From: Adiantum capillus-veneris
Lineage: Eukaryota > Streptophyta > Polypodiopsida > Polypodiales > Pteridaceae
Direction of reading: 5' to 3'
Length of the DNA stretch: 64,000 bases
Assembly: GCA_014529385.2 (NCBI GenBank)
Contig: CM043954.1
Location: 95,123,247 to 95,187,246 of the forward strand
Below are positions 45,130 to 55,440 of this stretch, in pieces. The position numbers and the translations under genes are program-made. The notes beneath the pieces were generated by a model. The model had not been told where the DNA came from and made no database searches. It was given only the letters and a program-made list of their open reading frames with translations. Each line of letters begins with the position of its first letter. Within the stretch, counting starts at the first letter, position 1.

Positions 45130-46838
45130 CGGACCTTGTGTAGGGATCGACCAATCCACCCATCCACACTCGCTCTACTACGGACAGAGAGAATTTTGCT
45201 TCGCCGTCGGGAGCGAGCCAGAACACCTCCAACCTACCTGAGCTAGACATAAGCTGAGGCCGCTTTGCCTCTCTCCATGAACCCGAGCTCTGAAAGGATC
45301 CCAAGTACTAGTAGGTGGTAGGGTATCAACACCAACCATACCAGTTTAGGTGCCATGTCTCTTCAATGCCCAGCACCCAGTGTTTAGGCAAAGCCAAGGA
45401 AAAATCCCCGACGCGTTAGCCATGTAGATCATTCATCCCCCAACACACTAACCGTGTAGATGAGCTCATTAACACCCCCAATCTAGCAAAGCCCCAGGTC
45501 AACGATCCTTTAGTCTAAGACTAAGTGATGTAGGTGATCTTAGTCTTGTAGTGATGCTGCCATGAGAAACATAACACGTGAGTCCAATCACAGTAGCACT
45601 TTCCATATGCATAAACAATTTTTTCCAAGCAGTTAGATTGTACAAGGTCTCTACCCTTACACGTCTACCATAAACTATCCAGATCACTTCATGATCTAAT
45701 CCCAAAACCCTAAACCCATAATCCAATCACTTCACATAGGTGAGCACTCCACCCAACTTGGGTGAGGCACGACCAATTTTGCATAACCACTTTAGAACAT
45801 AACATAGCTGCAAAAATTATGCGGCATAATTATATCCAGAAAAAAAATCATAAACCACACCAGCTTCCACCATAAAATCACAACCATACTCCATGAAGGA
45901 ATCTCAGTCATTGACCACAATTCATAATCACACTGAACCAACTTCCACACTTGGAGTTTGACATATCGTCTACAGTCAATCCAAGTCCATACACAATTGA
46001 CCCTAAAGACATGATTCTTTCATGCATAAAAAGAGTCCGAACAAAAACTAATCATGATATAAAAATCCAATTTTGACAACATCCAATCACGCAAAGTTGG
46101 TGCATCACATTTGCATTTCACGTCCCTAGCACATAGAGCTAGTTTTTGACCTAGAAAGGTGGAAAGCAATCATACCATGCATATGAGGCATCCACCTCAA
46201 TCCATAAGTTTCCATACATCAGATGATAATATTCCATCACCATAAAAGTTATGAAAACAGCTCCGACCTTTAGGTCAACCATAAAGCATAACTTCACACA
46301 TATGCAAAAAATAACTTTTTGACATTTTCGGGAGCATGTATAACATGCAAATGAAATTATTTCACATCAAACCAATGCATCAAGCTCAGCTTCATAATAT
46401 AGACTAGCACTCTATGACATCACTTTACCCATATGGTACTTACACAACAAACGATAACCAAAAAAGAAAGCCACTTTAATCATATCTTCCTATGCGGTTC
46501 AGCTAGGTTGTCTAACCATATATTCTCACATAAGTTTATGGCCATTTAATAGCTACAATCAACTCGCAAAAAAAAACCATAAATCATACATAAACGGCTC
46601 GGTTAACTCACAACGTCAAATGGTACTTCCCCTCGGTAGCACCCATACATACGTAGGTAAAACCGGTTATGGAACGATTAATAACTCGCATTCCCGAGGT
46701 GATAATGGAGACCTAAATACATTTATTATCAATTTTTATCAAGCTTTTCAATTGGTTAAGTGGGTTTGCCCATCCGGTGAATCTATATAGTGGTTCTCCA
46801 AGGAGCCTGGAGTCGAAAAAATTGGTTGTGCAGTCAAC
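45130..46838 (+). repeat. Long dispersed repeat, copy 1 (1.7 kb, uninterrupted)
   Basis: Collinear with 57,045-60,056. Both start CGGACCTTGTGTAGGGAT and end near AAGGAGCCT...TGTGCAGT. Shared marks include CACCAACCATACCA (near 45,330 and 57,210) and GGTGCCATG. It has no recognisable coding potential. GACCCTAAAGAC at 46,009-46,020 is the empty site of the DNA transposon found in copy 2. The family is unknown; it may be the interior of a non-coding LTR element. Confidence 0.88.
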
Positions 46839-48434
46839 AAGCTGTTGTTTGACCATATCTCTTAGCTCGTGCGTGACTTTCACATGACACTAAAGAGAGA
46901 AAATGTTCTACTTGATGTGTCTCATCTCTGGTACAAAGGGTTTGGGCTGATTCATAAGTGGTTTGTGAGTTATGACTAAAACAGTGTTCCTACAGTCTCT
47001 ATGACGTGAAATGAAAAGCGCTTTTTATGCACACACGTGATCAGAAACGCATCATGTGCATAAATCAACGTGTTAAACATGATGAAATAATCATGGGGCA
47101 ACTTCATACATACTCGGTTAATCCATACATGCACTCGTATACGAATAACAATCATCGGGAGGGTTACCACTAAGAAAAACGACATAGAGAGAGAGAGAGA
47201 GATGATGATGGTTATGGAGTCTAGAGCTTCTCACCGTGCTTTAGAATTGATTAGGGGTTGTCGAAAGGCTTCTTGCTTTACCGCGCAAGAGAGCGGTGAT
47301 GAGAGCTATGTAGAGGTATCTGCCACGAAAGCTTCCGGAGAGCGCGTACAGCGTGAAACGAGAGAGGAAATAGTAAGCAAGTAGAGAGAGAATATCCTTC
47401 TTCTTCTTTTTCCCGAGAGAGAACAGCTTATGGAGATGGTGATGAAGAGCTTGCACCACTTCATATAATAGATATGTATAGCCTTGCGGTAGTCGACGCA
47501 ACAGACGGCACCGAAAACTGAGCACTAATTGGCAATTTATAAGCACTACAGCTGGCTGGAGTGATGAGTCCCAAGCCAAAAACTAGCACTAGATTTTTGG
47601 GCCAGGAATAGCTCCAACTTTTTGTGCACTTTGCTAAAAACATGCCTTTGCTTTTGGTGGTAAACTTTCCCACTTATTACCATTCAATTTTTACAGCAAA
47701 ATTGGCCAACTGAACAGTCTCTGGCTAACTAATGGAACCTTAGCTAAACTATGCCCGCATCGTAATGTCCCGACATAATTATAACTTTCCCGTACTGCCC
47801 CGATGTAGTTACAGTACCGCTTTTTATAAAAAAATAATTCCCGTAAAAATCTCGTTTGGTCCCGTTTCTGCCTCGGGTGATCATTTTTAAATCCGACGGA
47901 GACTAAAATTAATATTTTTATGTTTAGGTCATCCTAAAAAGCACATTGTTTTTCAAAAACGCCAAAAAGTGCAAAAAGCTAAAAATAGCGTAAAAAGGAA
48001 AAAAAACCAAAATTTTCTATTCTTGAACCACAGGTTCCCCTCATCCACTGGAATAAGGAAGCGGACTTGCTTTTCAGTAAAAAGCACTAAAAATCATGAA
48101 AAGCTTAAAAATAGCGCGAAAAGCACTCGAAAAGCAATTTTTTACCAAATTGAATCATAGCTTCCTTGGAACACGTAGATCAAGGATCCGACCTTGCTTT
48201 TTGCAAAAAAGCACCCTAAAGCATGAAAAGCATGAAAAAGCTAAAAATAGCGGATTTTTCCAAAACTGAACCAAAGGTCAGTCTAACCTACTGGAACATG
48301 GAAACGGCCTTTCTTTTTACTTTAGAACCTTCCAATACTTTCAATCAAGCATCTTAAATTAAAATTTGACAAAATAGATATCAAAAGCTATGTTTCTTAT
48401 TTTTAAAAGAGACCCAAAAATTGGGGATCTTACA
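46839..48434 (-). repeat. Candidate 3' LTR region of the RT-less gypsy
   Basis: The right boundary is clear: on the minus strand GTGTGGGAGGA (purine tract) is followed by TGTAAGATCCCC at 48,434, a normal LTR start. Downstream on that strand CTTATAAATTGCC near 47,540 could be its TATA box. The left boundary and the partner LTR were not found, so the true extent is uncertain. A GA microsatellite lies at 47,187-47,200. Confidence 0.5.
47945..48320. repeat. Diverged tandem repeat, about 125-bp units
   Basis: AAAAAGCTAAAAATAGCG or AGCTTAAAAATAGCG recurs near 47,972, 48,101 and 48,236, each preceded by AAAAGCAC-like words and followed by a GAACCA(C/A)AGGT-like stretch. At least three units are seen within the LTR candidate. 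Confidence 0.75.
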
Positions 48435-48500
48435 TCCTCCCACACTTGAAGAATTTGAGGTGTCCTCACCTTGACATGAAATCTCGATAATTTAGTCTCA

Positions 48501-50050
48501 TTACATCATCACGTTCCCAACTGGCATCTTCCTGAGGATAAGTTGACCATTAACAAGGTGTTCAATAATGGTCCGATTATGTAGAGGCTTAATTCTACTA
48601 TGAAGTATCACTTCGGGGTATAGTTCAAAAGTTCCATCGGTAGAGGTAGATAATAGAGAATCATCAAGAATATGTTGCGGATCAGGTATATACTTCTTGA
48701 GTAAGCTGACGTGAAAAACATCATGTGCTTTTATGGGCTTCGACCACAGATGAGGATCATACTTATGCTCCATTGCATCCATAAGGTGCAACCTCCCCAT
48801 GGTGGATGGAAATTCTAAAACAAAATCACCATTGTAAGCTCTTGGAATCTCTGTAACCTGGTCCACTTGTTGTTTTTGCATTAAGAGCTTTGTCAATGTA
48901 CCCATCTTTTCGGCATGCAGAAGTTTTTGCCTTGTACTTCTCTTGAAGCTATTTGGGAGAAAAACCTGGGGGCGGGGTGTAAAGATATACTATTTTTTCT
49001 TGAGCAAAGTGCATCTTTGGGGGACTATCCACAATGACAATGGGAGTCATTTCAAGTGAGCCTGCAGAGTGTACAACATGAGATACGTTGACTTTGTATT
49101 TACGTGAAAGCTGTTCATCCAGAGTCTATAAGCTTAATCATTAATCCACTCTGTGATTACAAAAGATCCACAATATCTGGCACTTAGCTTCTTACACTTA
49201 CCCATTGATAAATAACTACGTTTGGATTTTACTCCTCTTAGAAATACCATATCGCCCTCTTCAAAAAGTTGATAGATTGTTTAGAGTCATCATAACTCTA
49301 CTGCCTATCTTGAGTAGCCTTAATATCCTATCGTATAAGATTGGTTTGTAGTTGCATTTCATCCAACATTTCTTTGGAAGCTTGAACTCGTATGAGAGGG
49401 TCTGTCCATTTGAGTGGAGTAAGACACTCTTGTCCATTCAATGCTTGAAAAGGAGACATCCCAATTGAACGTTGGAATTAGGAACTATACGCAAATTCAA
49501 TCAAATACAAAGATTTAGTCCATTTACTCTACTCATGCATACAATAAGCTCTTAACATGTCTTCAATGGTTTGATTTTTTCTTTCTGTCTGCCCATCAGT
49601 TTGAGGATGATAAGCAGTACTAAAGGCTAACTAGGTTCCTGTAGCTGAGAATAAGGCTTTCCAAAAATTAGAGGTGAACTTCGCATCACGATCAAAAATT
49701 ATCCGTCGAGGTAAACCGTGATACATGAAAACACCTTTCATGAAGACTTAAAAAAGCTATATCCTTAGCGATATAAATGACTCGAAATAAATGGGTCATT
49801 TTTGTAAGCATATCAACAACCACAAAAATAGAGTCATATCCCATAGATGTAGGAAGTCTTGTAATAAAATGCATGGATATGCATTTCCATTTCATTTGTG
49901 GAGCATCAATAGGTTGAAGCTTACCGGGGTATCGAATTTGTTCAACTTTAATACATTGACATGTTAAGCATCTTGTAACATAGTTCAACACATCACGCTT
50001 TAGTTCTGGCCAAAAGAAACTCTTTCTGACAGTAGAGTAAGTTTTAATGT
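48501..50050 (-). pseudogene. Gypsy-C integrase and C-terminal domain
   Basis: CLTCQCIKVE is the zinc-site Cys pair. The core begins WKCISMHFITRLPTS, with His where the catalytic Asp of the family motif (SMDFI) should be. GYDSIFVVVDMLTKMTH follows. [21 protein letters not shown] near 49,560-49,620 carries the catalytic Glu and is soon followed by a stop. The 134-codon frame 48,905-48,501 has KAHDVFHVSLLKKYIPDP, typical of the C-terminal domain. Loss of the first Asp and several stops make it inactive. Confidence 0.85.
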
Positions 50051-50348
50051 ATCTTGGATGTCTTGCTATAGGTATATCATGAGCTTCCTGTAATATCTAA
50101 AGTTTGATTCCACCTTGATTTGAAATACAAAGACGGTTACCAAAGTAAAGGTCATCACCTTTGACATGGAAGCCTTTGATTTGCCTTTCCTGCTTCTCTA
50201 TGTGATTATTTAATTTCATCAAATACTAGATTTTTATGTAATACGGGTCCTGAGTCATACCTTCTCGAATAAGATCAATTAAAGAAGTAGTAGAGGTTGT
50301 GACAGCCGCTACAGTACTCTTCTTGCTTAAGGAATCACCCACAAGATT

Positions 50349-50660
50349 TTAATTCCTAGATTTATATTCAATTCCAAAATCATATTTGCATAACAACTCC
50401 ATCCATCTTTGTTGCCGTATATTAAGGTCAGGTTGGGTGTAGATCCACTTCAAGCTTTTATGATCGGTATGTAGTTCAAATCTCCTTCCAAGAAGATAAT
50501 GTTGCCATACTTTAAGAGCATGCACAATGGCCAATAATTCCAAGTCATGCGTAGGATAATTTAACTTATGTATATGTAACTTACAAGATTCATAAGCTAC
50601 TGGTTTTCCTTCTTGAGACAGAACGCCACCGATTGCTTGTCCACTTGCATCAGTGAGCAC
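50349..50660 (-). pseudogene. Gypsy-C RNase H
   Basis: A 103-codon frame: LTDASGQAIGGVLSQEGKP (first Asp), HDLELLAIVHALKVW (Glu), and HTDHKSLKWI (Asp) are present, ending at YKSRN just before the last Asp motif. It is the usual gypsy type. Immediately upstream on the minus strand protease-side sequence begins instead of the RT palm. Confidence 0.88.
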
Positions 50661-50699
50661 AGTGAATGTCTTTGAAAAACTGTGTAAATCCTTTCATTT

Positions 50700-51142
50700 T
50701 TCCTATGACTCTTCATAAGTTTGGTAAAGTTCACTAGTCTGAGCTTAGGCTTTTCTCGCTTCCCAGTAACTGTAACCCTAGACTTTTGGTCATTTTCGAA
50801 AGTCAATGAAGCGTCTTTACAATGTATGTGAGCATCATTGGCTTTAAGCCAATCCATTCCTAGGATTCCATTGTAGATTCTTATGGGTAAGACTCTGAAT
50901 TTTGGAGAAGTATTATGACCATCCAAAACAAAATCCAAGTTACCCACTAAAGTAGAAGATCTAACCTTTCTACCCGTAGCTAATTCTATTGTAATGTCTG
51001 TACTAGGGTGTTCAGGTAAAATGAGGTTTTTGATGCACTTAGGACATATGAAAGAATGTGTACTCCCTGAATCAATCAATAAGGTAAAGTGGTTACCTTG
51101 ATATTCTACTGGGGTTTGGATTATTGAAAATTGTTCACTCAC
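50700..51142 (-). pseudogene. Gypsy-C protease, joined to RNase H by an RT deletion
   Basis: LLIDSGSTHSFI gives the intact D-S-G active site, and NGILGMDWLKANDAHI the second landmark. Up to about 50,720 the sequence follows the normal protease C-terminus. It then reads a few codons (GFTQFFK-like) of the RT end and enters RNase H. About 1.2 kb of RT is missing compared with full elements. Confidence 0.85.
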
Positions 51143-51199
51143 TCACTCACTGATGTTCAATTGCAGCATGAGCATACGTGCTTGTCTGATTTACTTCAC

Positions 51200-52004
51200 C
51201 TCTAGTCCCTTGAGCTATGTTAGCTTGAGGTCTTTGATTTCCTCCTCCTCCTAGATGCGAGGTTGACGATTAACATTTCCATTGTTGGTATTGCTAGCAG
51301 GCGGTCCATTCCAAACAAAAGATGGATTGCCTGGTCTAAAATTCTCTTGGTTTTGAGGTTGTCTCTGGTTTTGGTTAAAGTTTTACTAATTGAAGTTCCT
51401 CTAAATTGTTCATGGTTTGGGTCAAAAAAATTTGAAATTCCAATTCCGATTGAAGTTTCTATGTTCATAATTGTCCACCAATCCTATGAATCTTGAATTA
51501 TTATATAGACAACCCCTAGATTGATGACTAGAGTGTAGCACAAATGATCCTGTTTGGCTTTCATACGTAATAACTTCTCTATTCTTTGTTGTGGATTTTT
51601 AGACCTTTTTCCTCCTCGGGACGAGGCTTTTTGATTTCATGAACAGGAATAGGTTTTGGTTTCCTCTTTCCAATAGTAGATAACTCTTTTTTTTAATGGG
51701 TTTGCCTGCATCAAGGACATCTGCAAAATTGGTAATCCAATTTCTATATCACAAAACTTTGGGTTTTTGAAAAGTCCACAAGTGTCTCGAAAGCTTCTAA
51801 TAAATCCTAATGGCTCTGATATAATACACTCGATAATATCCATTGTGACATCCTTCCACCAATGGACTATAGTTTTCCCATTCCTTGAGTATATCGGATG
51901 AGTGATCCTAATAATTCTTTTTTTATCTTTGGTTGGAACATTTCTTCGTTGGCGTGTGAGTCATACCATTCTTGAGTAAGGGATTTTTTCGTTATTGGTA
52001 TCCC
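51200..52004 (-). pseudogene. Gypsy-C Gag remnant
   Basis: Short frames separated by stops, with LTQEWYDSHANEEMF and KELLGSLIRYTQG near 51,890-51,990 and Lys/Arg-rich parts further 3'. They stand where Gag should be. No zinc knuckle is recognisable. The 5' part is cut off by the CACTA end at 52,005. Confidence 0.5.
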
Positions 52005-52189
52005 CACTACAATAAAAACAGGTGCCTTCGACGCAGATTTTGACGCCAGACGTTGAAAACTGCGTTGAAATCTTCGTCCCTCTGATACCGTCTAAATACG
52101 CATCGATATATGTGTCTAAAGGTTATTTTCGACGCGTATTCCAACGTCCCTATTGACGCGTATTTCGACGACCATATCAGAAAAAGAAA

Positions 52190-52269
52190 TTCTTGGACAG
52201 AGGACAGGCAGCCTGGCATGTGCCCAGTGAAAAGATGGACACAGCCACAGCCTGTCCTCTGTCCAAGAA
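52190..52269. repeat. Perfect 20-bp inverted repeat with 40-bp loop
   Basis: TTCTTGGACAGAGGACAGGC (52,190-52,209) and its exact reverse complement (52,250-52,269) flank a 40-bp loop. It lies in the 3' non-coding part of CACTA-C, beside the subterminal array. In RNA it would form a strong hairpin. Confidence 0.97.
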
Positions 52270-52436
52270 AGTGAGCAGCACCAAAATCAACCGTGCTCCC
52301 ACAGAAATTTCGGCAGAGTTCCCTTCGTTTAAACATAAACTTTTTAAAAAAAAACATATGTATACGTCTCCTACATGATATCCATGTAGGATCTCACATG
52401 AGATTTAAGGCAGAACTTGATGGAAAAAATGAAGCG

Positions 52437-52670
52437 AACTTTGTGCAAAACCATAACCATAACGAACTTTATATATAACTAACTTTGTGCAAAACCATAA
52501 CCAAATTAAAAACAATAACAATAACCATTCTGATCAAAACCATAACGATATCCATAGCCATAAACAAAACAATAACCATAACCATAACTATAAAGTTAAA
52601 CATACCCATAAACAAAACAATAACTATAACCATAACGTCCATAAACAATAAACAATAACCATAACCATGT
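52437..52670. repeat. Degenerate ATAACC/CATAAA repeat
   Basis: The hexamer CCATAA and variants recur over about 230 bp. A 47-bp unit with AACTTTGTGCAAAACCATAA is duplicated at 52,437 and 52,483. It is inside CACTA-C and differs from the plant telomere repeat CCCTAAA. Confidence 0.85.
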
Positions 52671-52856
52671 CTATACAAGAAAGAAACACAGAGATGTGTC
52701 TGTGTTTCACAAAACATATATAGAAATCCACTGATGACTCCGCGTCACAACCTGCACATAAAAGGACAAGTCACAAAATTAGTATGATATTACTTCGCAT
52801 ATACTTAATTAATTAAATCAACTCACATATATTAACGTCTCACCTCAATCGATCAG

Positions 52857-54029
52857 CGAGACTCTAAGGCCTCCCAGTCTACAGGCTCTCCTACAGCAGC
52901 AAGATCATTCGATACTTCATAAATGCCTCTCCGATATCCATCTATCTCCTCCTGGCATGTCGGGTCTCGATGCATTGCAAGATTCTATGTTTATACAAAA
53001 ACCAAAGTAATTAAGAAAACATGATTCATCGCGTTTTAAAAAAAACTCCATAGCTAGGATTGGATTGGAAACTCACAAACTCATAGCGAAAGGTGTCGAA
53101 GCCTCCATTGCCAAGATGAGATGCGCCCCTGGTCATTCATCGTACCTCCGCGGCCTGACGCTGCTATCTGAACCGCGTGTTTGTTGTCTGCTCATTCTCC
53201 CTGATCTGCTGCCACGTCTCGTGTGAGATGCCCGAAGGCTTCGGCGAGCCCAGTCTAAAAGCCCGACGAGCTGTATCTCGACGATGTTTCACAGTGTCCT
53301 ATGCAACACTCGTGATCTACCTCCTCGAAAGCTCCTCTGAACCCGGAGCATGCTGATACTCTCTCATGATGGTCTCCATTATATAATTGACTTTGTTGCA
53401 ATCCTGATCAGGCCAAGGCATCATAATGGTGGTCGAAAACTGCAGCTCCGAAAGCTGGCGAACCCGCTATCTCATCTCAGTCCCGACTCTATCCATGTCA
53501 ACCTATCCATCTGCTCATACAGTATAGACTTTGGAGGCACTAGGATCGTGTGCCCCCCAACGTGTCTGAGGTGTGCTAAGAGGTGTGTCGAGAGGTGTGC
53601 CTAGGTAGGACGGGGGTCGTGAGCGAGGAGGGGTCGAAGCATCTGTGGACCCTCCTCCACAGCAACCACCACCTCCACCTGACGATCACCGAGATCGGCG
53701 AGTACGTCTGTGCTGTGGAGATGATGACGTACCCGCCTCTGTCGTACCCTAGGTGTCGAAGCGGCCGTGATGGGAGACCTCGCAGGCATCGTACCCATAG
53801 GCGTTCCCCCCCCCATAGGCGTCCCCCCCAGAGGCGTCGGACCCTCGGGTGTGAAGCCCGAAGGCGTGGTACCCGTGCCTCTGGCTATCCAATACTGAGA
53901 TGCATCTACCATCTGACTGGGCATCATCCGTGTGATGAAGCCCATAAATGCATCCGCACTCATAGAAGCGGGATCTGGATACTGGTCTGCCATACTAAAG
54001 TCCTGCACAAAGAAAGTAAAAGAAAGCAT
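52857..54029 (-). CDS. CACTA-C accessory gene (second ORF), probably spliced
   Basis: The frame from 54,029 gives MADQYPDPASMSADAFMGFI after a short lead and a Pro/Gly/Thr-rich part with TPEGPTPLGGTPMGGGTPMG. Further 3', across frame changes or introns, come RRAFRLGSPKPSGISHETWQ and RGASHLGNGGFDTFRYEF, then a final clean segment (52,985-52,857) starting MHRDPTCQEEIDGYRRGIYE and ending at a stop. The GI-x-x-ETW and F-x-x-F patterns match plant CACTA second genes (Transposase_24 group). The AG/GT-like breaks near 52,985 and 53,075 suggest introns. Exact exon limits need transcripts. Confidence 0.6.
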
Positions 54030-54066
54030 CAGTACACCTTTGCTTAAATTAAGAAAGAGCTTAATT

Positions 54067-54297
54067 TTAAATCAACGTCTTCACACAAACACTACATGCC
54101 TCGACTAGTGAGGCATCATCGATAAGATCTTGCACCGTATCATCGTCTATCTCTAAGTCTGTCCCAGCTCGTTCTGGCAGATTATCTTCATCCATTGCAT
54201 CTTCATCTACAAGTGTTATATCTACCTCGTCTACGTCATCCCTCGTATATCTGTCAACTTCCTTTGCCATGCCTTCGTCCATCTCATCTAATGTCAC
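54067..54297 (-). CDS. CACTA-C transposase acidic tail, probable last exon
   Basis: 76 codons rich in Asp and Glu (DEMDEGMAKEVDRYTRDDVD, then DDDTVQDLIDD). It follows the main transposase frame in the same orientation after about 80 bp. TNP2-type proteins commonly end in such an acidic segment, and CACTA-A has a comparable one at 8,771-8,953. Confidence 0.5.
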   Translation of the reverse strand: MTLDEMDEGMAKEVDRYTRDDVDEVDITLVDEDAMDEDNLPERAGTDLEIDDDTVQDLIDDASLVEACSVCVKTLI

Positions 54298-54375
54298 AGT
54301 AGTATGTGCGTCGTCTAGCCGACTTTCCTACAGCAGCTCTTGCCCTTCAAATACTTGTTTATTTCTTAGAGCAAC

Positions 54376-55434
54376 CTAAACCACAAACCACCATTGTTGC
54401 TCTCGAGGGTCCATTACAAAGACCACTTGCTCGCAATGTTCGGGGAGAGCACACATGTCGCTTGCATCTATCCAAACCTTTGTAGAATCTATCTGCACAA
54501 GTTTGTTTCCATCTCTGCGTACCGTTGCATTGCGACCAGAAGTAATCACCTTGAACCACTTCACATCCAACAAAAACATCTCAAACCGTCTGAAGCTGAC
54601 TTTCAAGATATCTGACACCAGACCACAGTAATCCAGGTTGCTAGTGCTCTCATTCGTATCTCTGGCACTAGCCCTGCTCTTTTGCATGAAACTAACCATT
54701 ACCCCACTATCAAACGTGTATCTTCTACTGTCAATTTTTTGTGTTCTGAAATGCTTTCCATACGACCACAGTGCCATGTATGTATGATACCTCCAGTCAC
54801 ATCCAATAGCCAGCTCTTCCTCTTCTGGAGATATGGGTTCTTCGATCTGTTGAGCTGCTCTCACTGTCTTGTCCAACCATGCCATTGTAGGGAATTCAGG
54901 TAGAAAAGCGAGACAGTCTGGCAAGGATAAGCCTCTAGTCGTTCGGCTTCGCCTGAAATCGTGCCGCTCCCTATTGCGTCTCTCTTTCTCTTCTTCGTAC
55001 CTTTCAAGCCATTTTTGCATCGGCTCTAAATTTAGTATACAGAACTTCATGATCTTTTCTTGCGTGGCGCCGTCCTTTTTCTTCGGCATCCCTTGCCCCT
55101 GTGGCTCCTCTCCCACCAATCTTGCATCCTCCTCATCGCTCCATAGTCGAGGCATTTCTGGGTCCAAAACGGATAGAAATTCGGTTGTCATCAACTCTTG
55201 CACCAGCCATCCTTCTACCATGATCCCCTCTGGATGTGCTTTTTGGCAAACAAAAACCTTAAGTGTTTTCATGAACCACTCTAGAAAGAACATCCAACAG
55301 CTATGGACTGTACCTGCCACTGCAACCTCATCTACTACATGGATGAGCAAGTGCATTTGGATAGTTAGGCAGCTCGTGGGTAGATCGAAGCATGCCTCTA
55401 AATTGTAAATTGTAACTTTCTTACCAAGCATCAA
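54376..55434 (-). CDS. CACTA-C TNP2-type transposase, C-terminal half (352 codons)
   Basis: An uninterrupted frame. Residues about 15-90 are DUF4218 (LTIQMHLLIHVVDEVAVAGT, WMFFLEWFMKTLK, RPEG-like HPEGIMVEGWLVQE). A charged middle part follows (YEEEKERRNRERHDF). Residues about 255-345 form DUF4216 (NLDYCGLVSDILKVSFRRF, LLDVKWFKV). The catalytic Transposase_21 part should lie 5' of 55,434 but is absent. It would bind and cut CACTA ends in a full element. Its openness contrasts with the broken copies in CACTA-A and B. Confidence 0.88.
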   Translation of the reverse strand: MMLGKKVTIYNLEACFDLPTSCLTIQMHLLIHVVDEVAVAGTVHSCWMFFLEWFMKTLKVFVCQKAHPEGIMVEGWLVQELMTTEFLSVLDPEMPRLWSDEEDARLVGEEPQGQGMPKKKDGATQEKIMKFCILNLEPMQKWLERYEEEKERRNRERHDFRRSRTTRGLSLPDCLAFLPEFPTMAWLDKTVRAAQQIEEPISPEEEELAIGCDWRYHTYMALWSYGKHFRTQKIDSRRYTFDSGVMVSFMQKSRASARDTNESTSNLDYCGLVSDILKVSFRRFEMFLLDVKWFKVITSGRNATVRRDGNKLVQIDSTKVWIDASDMCALPEHCEQVVFVMDPREQQWWFVV

Positions 55435-55440
55435 AAAATT

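Larger units (their letters stand above)
48435..52004 (-). mobile_element. Ty3/gypsy element, RT-less, cut by CACTA-C
   Basis: On the minus strand: gag remnant (52,004 to about 51,200), protease (51,142-50,700), RNase H (50,660-50,349), integrase (about 50,050-49,500), C-terminal domain (48,905-48,501) and a purine tract before the LTR start at 48,434. The reverse transcriptase between protease and RNase H is missing. Gag ends abruptly at 52,004 where a CACTA terminus begins. The integrase wording ([19 protein letters not shown]) is that of plant chromovirus-type gypsy elements, unlike the element at 36,225. Confidence 0.88.
52005..55440 (-). mobile_element. CACTA-C: En/Spm-type DNA transposon, 5' part missing
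   Basis: CACTACAATAAAAACAGGTG at 52,005 is an unaltered CACTA-type terminus, followed by subterminal words such as CGACGCAGAT, TTTCGACG and GACGCGTATT up to 52,175. Coding on the minus strand gives an accessory gene (54,029-52,857) and the end of a TNP2-type transposase (55,434-54,067). Transposase sequence stops near 55,440 and no matching right terminus (TTGTAGTG) was found up to 57,000. Its end and subterminal words differ from CACTA-A and B, so it is a different family. Frames are better preserved, so it is younger. Confidence 0.86.

Noticed and set aside
45541-45552. TTGTAGTG as the missing right end of CACTA-B
   Set aside because: It lies inside the long dispersed repeat, whose second copy has TTGTAGCA at the same place (57,449). 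No subterminal repeats lie beside it.
47202-47579. Overlapping frames on both strands near a GA tract, as a host gene
   Set aside because: Short, no domain, and inside the candidate LTR region of gypsy-C, where leader sequence is expected.
52437-52670. ATAACC repeats as an interstitial telomere
   Set aside because: The unit is CCATAA-like and degenerate, not CCCTAAA, and it lies inside a CACTA element.
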